Part shown: positions 59,230-64,000 of the stretch, piece by piece
Layout of the letters: each line of letters starts with the position of its first letter
Position numbering within the stretch: position 1 is the stretch's first letter
Source of the DNA: VAZQ01 sp035693615
GTDB taxonomy: Bacteria; Pseudomonadota; Alphaproteobacteria; Rhizobiales; Xanthobacteraceae
NCBI GenBank assembly: GCA_035693615.1
Contig: DASSGH010000018.1
Coordinates: 1-64,000, forward strand
DNA length: 64,000 nucleotides
Reading direction: 5' to 3'
Position numbers and translations under genes: made by a program
The notes under the pieces: generated by a model
The model's input: only the letters and a program-made list of their open reading frames with translations
Told to the model about the DNA's origin: nothing
Databases searched by the model: none

Positions 59230-59964
59230 ATGGAGAGCAATCCGCCGCCCTCAATGGCAGGTGTCGAAGGCTTCCCGCGTGACGCAGCACTCACCGGCTC
59301 GCGCTATGCTGAAACCGCACGCGGAGAGCCGCGGCAACTTGCGCAGAGGTTCATCATTCCGGCCCGGACCGGCAAGGCATTCCCGCTGATGGCAGGGACG
59401 ATTGTCCGTGTGTCGTGCGTCGAGGGCCCGCAGGTCGCCGATATGATTGTGTTCAATCTGCACGATCCAAACGAAAAGTTCTGGTCCGGACGCACGCGCG
59501 TCATTCATGGCGGCCATTTGAAGGTGGGCGATCGATTGTGGAGCGTACCGCCGCAGGTTCGGCCTATGCTGACCCTGATCACAGACACACTGGAGCACCC
59601 GTCGCATCCGTTTGGCGCGCGCTCGCACGACCTTCTCTATTGCCGATGCGACAGTAGGATGTACGCAATGGTGTATGGGCGCGTCGGCGCCCGCAACTGC
59701 AACGACAACCTGGCCGAGGCGATCGCCGAATTTGGCCTTGGACCAGAGCACGTCCACGATCCATTCAACATATTCATGACGACGGGGCTGAACGATTTGG
59801 GCAAACCCTTCTACTTGCCGTCGGATGCAAAGAAAGACGATTATGTCGAGTTATTTGCTGAGATGGATTGTCTTGTCGCAGTCTCGGCGTGCCCCGGCGG
59901 CTCCAGTGGTCCGCAGAGCCGGCCGCTGATGATCGAGATCTTCTCGCAGAGTAAGTCAATCTAG
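59230..59964 (+). CDS. DUF1989 (urea carboxylase-associated-type) protein
   Basis: A 244-residue protein of the DUF1989 family, which accompanies urea carboxylase or guanidine-type pathways in many bacteria. FIIPARTGKAFPLMAGTIVR and SCVEGPQVADMIVFNLHDP are family motifs, then HDLLYCRCDSRMY and GARNCNDNLAEAIAEFGL with conserved Cys, then PFNIFMTTGLND and VAVSACPGGSSGPQ. The internal Met 59230 replaces a longer frame; AAGGG lies upstream. An NMT1-type binding protein gene follows at 59981, so uptake of the same substrate is plausible. Confidence 0.88.
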   Translation: MESNPPPSMAGVEGFPRDAALTGSRYAETARGEPRQLAQRFIIPARTGKAFPLMAGTIVRVSCVEGPQVADMIVFNLHDPNEKFWSGRTRVIHGGHLKVGDRLWSVPPQVRPMLTLITDTLEHPSHPFGARSHDLLYCRCDSRMYAMVYGRVGARNCNDNLAEAIAEFGLGPEHVHDPFNIFMTTGLNDLGKPFYLPSDAKKDDYVELFAEMDCLVAVSACPGGSSGPQSRPLMIEIFSQSKSI

Positions 59965-59980
59965 GGTGGAAGCGATCCGA

Positions 59981-61000
59981 ATGTTCAAACCTCTTGCAAG
60001 TGTCGCCTTGAGTCTTGTTCTAATCCTCGGTCTGCCAATAACGCATGCACCTGCGCAAAGCCTGCAAAAGCTCAAGGTCGCCGAGGTCGTCCGCTCCCAA
60101 CTATTCGCGCCGATGTACGTGGCGATTAATCAAAGCTTCTTTAGGGATCAAGGAATCGAGCTCGACCTAATCACCGCCAACGGGGGCGATCGGGTCGGCG
60201 CGCTGGTCCTTTCCGGACAGGTCGATCTCGGTCTCGCCGGGCCCGAGGTTGCGATCTATCTCTACAATAGCGAAGCGCCCGACAAGCCGGTCATGTTTTG
60301 CAGCGTGAATGGCACGGACGGCTTCTTCGTCGTGTCGCGAGAAAAGATCGAACCGTTCGCATGGGACAAGCTGAAAAATCGCCGAATCATCGGCTGGCGT
60401 CCGGGGAGCACGCCGCAACTATTTTTCGAATATATTCTCAAGCAGAAGGGCGTAGATTCCGAGACCATCAAGAGCATTGTTACCAATATCGCTCCGCCGG
60501 CACGGGAAGGCGCATGGCTATCGGGAGATGGTGATTTTGGCATTTTCAACGAACCCAGCACTGAAAACCTGGCGCGCGCCGGTCGCATCCATGTTCTGGC
60601 GTCGATCGGCAAGGAGCTTGGAGCTGCGGAGAACACCGACTTCTTCGCCAAGAAAAGTTGGATCGAAAAGAACCGCGACGTTGCGCAGAAATTCACCAAT
60701 GCAATCGCGCGCGCGCAGGCATGGATGAAGGCGGCTACCGACGCGCAGATCGCGGCTGCTCTGGCGCCGCACTTTCCGGGTCTGCCGTCCGATATCACTG
60801 TCGATGTAATAAAACGCTACCGGGGGACTGGCGCTCCGATCCTCTCCGAAACACCACAGATCAGCCGGCCTGGCTTGGCCAAGCTGCAAGAGGTGATGAT
60901 CATCGGCGGCGTCATTGATCCGAGCAAGACCGTCCCATACGAATCAATCGTCGCGGCCGAATTTGCCCTTGAAGCAGAACGCTCGGTGCTGCCAAAATGA
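59981..61000 (+). CDS. NMT1-type ABC substrate-binding protein
   Basis: A 339-residue periplasmic binding protein. The signal peptide is SVALSLVLILGLPITHAPAQ. The mature part has LKVAEVVRSQLFAPMYVAIN, QSFFRDQGIELDLITANGGD and LSGQVDLGLAGPE, the NMT1/THI5-like pattern. ATG 59981 is used (GTG 59966 is an alternative giving five more residues). It lies 16 bases after the DUF1989 gene, forming a two-gene unit. No permease or ATPase is present nearby. Confidence 0.92.
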   Translation: MFKPLASVALSLVLILGLPITHAPAQSLQKLKVAEVVRSQLFAPMYVAINQSFFRDQGIELDLITANGGDRVGALVLSGQVDLGLAGPEVAIYLYNSEAPDKPVMFCSVNGTDGFFVVSREKIEPFAWDKLKNRRIIGWRPGSTPQLFFEYILKQKGVDSETIKSIVTNIAPPAREGAWLSGDGDFGIFNEPSTENLARAGRIHVLASIGKELGAAENTDFFAKKSWIEKNRDVAQKFTNAIARAQAWMKAATDAQIAAALAPHFPGLPSDITVDVIKRYRGTGAPILSETPQISRPGLAKLQEVMIIGGVIDPSKTVPYESIVAAEFALEAERSVLPK

Positions 61001-61139
61001 TTGTTACTCGGGAGCCACTTAACGCCCCGCTCGGCATCATCCTCGGTCCGAGGCGGACGAACCCGCAGGTCCAGTGGTCAACCTGAGCGTATTGCTCCGG
61101 AGCGCGCGCAGCCAGAGTATTCGGGCTGCGCGGACGAAG

Positions 61140-61343
61140 TTAACGCGTGGCTGCAGCAACAATGCGCTCGGTCTGCACGGTTGCATGCAGGCGCGCGATT
61201 TCGTCCTTCACCAGCAACTTGCGACGCTTCAGCGCCACGAGTTGGAGATTGTCTGTCGACAGGTGTGTGCTCGCCTCGACTATTTCTGCTTGCAGTGCTT
61301 GATGGCGGCTTTCCAGTTCCGCAAGATACTCTGCTCTAGACAT
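61140..61343 (-). CDS. DUF465 (YdcH-type) small coiled-coil protein
   Basis: A 67-residue protein. The sequence SRAEYLAELESRHQALQAEI and LQLVALKRRKLLVKDEIARL is the DUF465 signature, a short helical hairpin found in many proteobacteria, with unknown function. ATG 61343 is chosen with GGAGA upstream; a 29-residue N-terminal extension is unlikely. It is a single gene. Confidence 0.9.
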   Translation of the reverse strand: MSRAEYLAELESRHQALQAEIVEASTHLSTDNLQLVALKRRKLLVKDEIARLHATVQTERIVAAATR

Positions 61344-61569
61344 ATCGGGAGGTCTCCTCAGTCGGATTGTGAAGGTTTTTGGCGAGCGCTCAGGTACGGT
61401 CCGTCCAACGCTGAAGCACCCGACCCACAATTTGCCACGTTATCCGGGAGCCACTGATGTGCTTGGCTACCGGGGAACCGGCCGCAGAAAACTTGTACGA
61501 AACGTTGCATTTTCAACACAGTCTAGTTCGATTACTGCGCTCAGTTGCGTTGGCCATTTTCGAGGTTGA

Positions 61570-62253
61570 TCACCAGCCCGAACTCGGTCGTTCGTGGCCA
61601 TAGCGGCCCCACCCAGCAGCATCATACCGGCCGTGGTTGCGCTGGTTCGAGCTGCGCGTCGCTTTTTGCGAGTCGTTGGAAGCAGTCGCAGGCCACTGCG
61701 GTAGCCCCGTCGTCTCTTCTCTAGTCGATGCTCTCACGGCTGGGGGAGTTGCATTGAACGGTGCGGTTTGCGGCGAATTGGAAGCAGCCACAGGCTGCTG
61801 AGGAAGCCCTGTCGTCGCTTCCCTAGTCGACCCTGTCACCGCTGTGGGAATCGCATTGAGCGGTGTGGTCTGCGGTGAATGGGGAGCAGCCACAGGTTGC
61901 TGGGATGGCTCTGTCGTCGTTCGCCTGGTCGCTGTCACCGCTGCGGGAATGGCATTGAGCGGAGCGGTTTGCGCTGAATTCAACGGCGATGCGGTACCTG
62001 GTCGACTATCCGGCGCGCTCGTAGCGGTCTCAGCCGGCGAGACGATAGTTGAGAGTAAAGTGCCGGGGTTGAGGGGCAGCGCCGCAATGACGGATCTGCC
62101 ATCGATGTTGGCATCGTGGCCAGCCATTTGCAGAACTAGGCCGCTTGAGCTTGCGATCAAGCCGCATACGATGAAGGCGACTACACGTCCGTCCTTCCGA
62201 CGCAAATTGGACCATAGACCAGATTCGGGATGTACGTTGTGCGCCGAGCTCAT
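61570..62253 (-). CDS. Membrane-anchored repeat protein
   Basis: A 227-residue protein. A hydrophobic segment (VVAFIVCGLIASSSGLVLQM, residues 24-43) with basic residues before it suggests an N-terminal anchor or signal. Residues 96-196 are three diverged 33-34-residue repeats (TAPLNAIPAAVTATRRT type) rich in Thr, Pro, Ala and Gln. A Gly/Arg/Tyr tail follows (RNHGRYDAAGWGRYGHERPS). I do not recognise a family. The L,D-transpeptidase gene ends 31 bases beyond its start on the same strand, so the two may be one operon with envelope roles. Confidence 0.72.
   Translation of the reverse strand: MSSAHNVHPESGLWSNLRRKDGRVVAFIVCGLIASSSGLVLQMAGHDANIDGRSVIAALPLNPGTLLSTIVSPAETATSAPDSRPGTASPLNSAQTAPLNAIPAAVTATRRTTTEPSQQPVAAPHSPQTTPLNAIPTAVTGSTREATTGLPQQPVAASNSPQTAPFNATPPAVRASTREETTGLPQWPATASNDSQKATRSSNQRNHGRYDAAGWGRYGHERPSSGW
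61666..61968 (-). repeat. Three diverged ~100-bp tandem repeats
   Basis: Repeats encode residues 96-128, 129-162 and 163-196 of the gene at 61570-62253 and keep the frame. The pattern is T.P.NA.P.AV...R..TTG..Q.P.A....Q. They are visibly older than the 84-bp repeats at 24602. Confidence 0.75.
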
Positions 62254-62284
62254 GTCAGTCCCCCTACCCTCAGCGTGCGACCCT

Positions 62285-62797
62285 TCACCGGGTCACAACC
62301 ACAGGCGTTCCCCAGCTGACGCGGTTATAGAGATCGAGCACGTCCGCGTTGTACATGCGAATGCAGCCGTAAGACACAAAGCCGCCGATCGAGCCCGGAT
62401 TGTTGGTGCCGTGGATGGCGTATTCCCCGCCGCCGCTCAGCGTCATAGCGGCCGCTCCCATCGGATTGCTGGGGCTTCCCCCTGGAATCACATTCGGCAG
62501 TGAGGGTTTGTCGCGTTTGACGTCCTCGGGCGGCGACCATGCCGGGCTCAGTTGCTTACCGTTGATCGTGGCCGTACCGGCCCATTGCTTGCCTGCCCGG
62601 CCGACGCCAACCGGATAGCGGACGGCCTTGCCATTGCCGAGCACGTAATAGAGCGCTCGCTCGCCCGTTTTCACCACGACCGTGCCGTTTGGGTAAGGGT
62701 CTGAAAATCCAACGAGTTCGCGTGCTTGCGCCAACTGCGTCGCAGAAATCAGAAAAAGCGCAGCCCCGCAGGCCGCGAGTGGGTGCGACGGATGCAT
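62285..62797 (-). CDS. YkuD-type L,D-transpeptidase
   Basis: A 170-residue exported L,D-transpeptidase. Signal peptide AACGAALFLISATQLAQA. The YkuD domain has IVVKTGERALYYVL-like strand, RYPVGVGRAGKQWAGTATIN, and the catalytic block AIHGTNNPGSIGGF with SYGCIRMYNADVLDLY (His, Ser and Cys present). The short size fits ErfK/YbiS-like enzymes that make 3-3 cross-links or attach proteins to peptidoglycan. ATG 62797 replaces an upstream in-frame start because the signal peptide begins there. Confidence 0.93.
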   Translation of the reverse strand: MHPSHPLAACGAALFLISATQLAQARELVGFSDPYPNGTVVVKTGERALYYVLGNGKAVRYPVGVGRAGKQWAGTATINGKQLSPAWSPPEDVKRDKPSLPNVIPGGSPSNPMGAAAMTLSGGGEYAIHGTNNPGSIGGFVSYGCIRMYNADVLDLYNRVSWGTPVVVTR

Positions 62798-63065
62798 GAA
62801 GCCCCCCAGTCGAACACCGGCCGATCCCGGCAAAAGCCCTCATGTCATTGGTCGCGCCGGCGATGGAAAGGTTCAATGCGTCTGGTTCGCGATGGTGACT
62901 TACCTGTGCGGCGCTCCCCGCGCACCACATCCCGGCACCGGTGAAGGGTGATCGCCGCTTGGGGACTTCCACGGCAAGTCCGCATCGCAAAAAATGCGCG
63001 GTTGGCGGCGCCGGCTGAGGGCCGTTTCCGGCTATGATGTCTCGACGGGCTGAGGAGGACTGAGC

Positions 63066-63326
63066 ATGTGGCTAGAGGACCATTTTGGAAACGGTTCGGT
63101 GTTGCAGCGCAATGAGCGGGTTAAATTGGCGGCCTCATTCTGGAATAACATCGGGGCAGGTATGGTCCTTGGTGGCATTGCGGCGGCGTTCTTCTTAGAC
63201 AAGCCGCAAGGGGCCTGGACGAAAATCGCCATTGCGATCGCGGGACTGCTGATTGGCTGGCTTTGCTATTCAATTGCCAGCAACATTCTGACCTATATGA
63301 GCACAGCACCCGACGAGCGCCATTAG
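63066..63326 (+). CDS. Small two-helix membrane protein
   Basis: An 86-residue protein with a charged N-terminus (WLEDHFGNGSVLQRNERVKL) and two hydrophobic helices (about residues 28-44 and 51-74), the second followed by a polar end (STAPDERH). AGGAGG precedes the ATG. No family is recognised. It diverges from the L,D-transpeptidase gene and converges on the zinc-ribbon gene. Confidence 0.75.
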   Translation: MWLEDHFGNGSVLQRNERVKLAASFWNNIGAGMVLGGIAAAFFLDKPQGAWTKIAIAIAGLLIGWLCYSIASNILTYMSTAPDERH

Positions 63327-63368
63327 GGCGCCGCGACGGATCTGATCTTCGTGTCAGACGGCCGCGTG

Positions 63369-63647
63369 TCAGCTCGACAGCTCAAGGACTGCATGACGCC
63401 TTCCGTCAGCTTGCCCTCGCCACGCGAGCCGCGCGGCGCGCTGATGCCCTGTGCGGCTCTTTGTGGGTTCATGCGAGAATAGCCTCGACGCAAGCCGCTC
63501 CACCATTGTTTCGTGTTTAATTCCGCAGTGTGGACATTGAAACCGGACTGCTTTGGACCAGATGCGGGACAAGGTCGCATCGTCAACGTAGAGGTGCAGA
63601 TCAATCGATTGTCGGGTCTCAGGGCACCAACCAATGAGATTACGCAT
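63369..63647 (-). CDS. Small zinc-ribbon hypothetical protein
   Basis: A 92-residue protein. The first Cxxx-type half (GWCPETRQSIDLHLYVDDAT) and the second VRFQCPHCGIKHETMV give a short zinc ribbon with CPHC and an early WCP motif. The C-terminal third is basic and less ordered. Similar short proteins of this pattern occur in Bradyrhizobium-type genomes. GGGGGGA lies just before the ATG. The full length of the C-terminus is plausible but not verified. Confidence 0.65.
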   Translation of the reverse strand: MRNLIGWCPETRQSIDLHLYVDDATLSRIWSKAVRFQCPHCGIKHETMVERLASRLFSHEPTKSRTGHQRAARLAWRGQADGRRHAVLELSS

Positions 63648-64000
63648 CGCGTCCCCCCGATCTCAAAGAGAGCTAGTGCTCCCAGTTCCCCTGCCGCTTG
63701 TGGGTTCGGTGCGCGAGGGTCGAACCCGTCGGCGCGCCCAAGCGATGCCCATGATAAGGCCCCGTGTCCTTATCCGGGACATGCGAGCAAACAATTCGCC
63801 CCGCAATATGGCGCCTTGTTAAAATGCTGAGGGTGTTGCAATTGCACCACAGTTGCGCGCCCAGGTCGGCCGCCTGGCATGGCTTGCAGCGCTTTCCCCC
63901 TGAGGGATCGCAAGCGCTTACTTCGCAAACTGGTCGGCTTACGGCGAGCCCTTCCTTGGACCCGGCGAGTTCATTTGCCTAAGTGCCGCAACGATCGGGC
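63648..64000. other. Right end of window, no gene seen
   Basis: About 350 bases without a supported gene. Short frames (62-105 codons) overlap in several directions but lack Shine-Dalgarno and protein character. A GGGTTCGACCC-like stretch on the minus strand near 63718-63728 was examined and is not a tRNA. Confidence 0.4.

Noticed and set aside
63690..63760. Minus-strand GGGTTCGACCC resembling a tRNA T-arm
   Set aside because: The flanking bases do not form a five-base T stem, and no acceptor, D or anticodon arms can be built around it.

Overview
The window is GC-rich (roughly 60-65 %), densely coded DNA with alphaproteobacterial gene content. The order DUF1285 - CoA pyrophosphatase - DUF6111 - CCA-adding enzyme on one strand, facing MoxR - DUF58 - DUF4159 on the other, is typical of Bradyrhizobium/Xanthobacteraceae-type Hyphomicrobiales. 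Inverted repeats with CCTCATCC/GGATGAGG arms (12.3-12.5 kb) point the same way. I see no rRNA, convincing tRNA, CRISPR array, prophage or IS element.

Layout. (1) 1-12.2 kb, housekeeping: partial cca (apparently with a rare ATT start), DUF6111, NUDIX CoA pyrophosphatase, DUF1285 and kup leftward; then a rightward MoxR/DUF58/BatA-like/membrane-protein operon. (2) 12.2-13.0 kb, a non-coding block of nested inverted repeats. (3) 13.0-16.5 kb, a tungstate import operon (tupB-tupC-tupA-mop) with a divergent HTH/ligand-binding regulator. (4) 16.6-28.3 kb, accessory oxidative and secreted functions: cytochrome P450, CorA, zinc-ribbon MBL protein, Tat-exported FAD oxidase, a beta-propeller protein with a heme c site, a diheme cytochrome c, two neighbouring exported proteins sharing an unrecognised N-terminal module (one carrying 84-bp tandem repeats, one a DUF4344-type metallopeptidase), a cyclase-family hydrolase and an orphan TctC-type binding protein. 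(5) 28.5-40.8 kb, mostly hypothetical exported, repeat-rich or membrane proteins, a HerA-like ATPase, a lytic transglycosylase, and a cupin/SMP-30 pair behind a promoter with an operator-like palindrome.

(6) 40.9-45.8 kb, a leftward operon of an amidohydrolase, two NMT1-type binding proteins and three tandem RidA paralogues; 59.2-61.0 kb adds a DUF1989 protein paired with another NMT1-type binding protein. Together they look like uptake and breakdown of a nitrogen compound, without ABC permease or ATPase genes in the window. (7) 45.9-48 kb, a YafK-type L,D-transpeptidase, a frameshifted tautomerase and a 51-residue membrane protein. (8) 48.5-54.4 kb, the best candidate for an undescribed system: a SLATT-like two-TM protein coupled to a two-HKD phospholipase D-like protein, converging on a ComEC-type MBL hydrolase coupled to a large gluzincin metallopeptidase. 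(9) 54.7-63.7 kb, small conserved families (DUF937, PsiF-like, YpfJ-type peptidase, DUF3597, DUF465), a frameshifted methyltransferase-like gene, an L,D-transpeptidase and small hypothetical proteins.

Functions come from reading motifs by eye; no database search was run. Starts were chosen from Shine-Dalgarno matches, 4-bp overlaps or signal-peptide position where these were visible.
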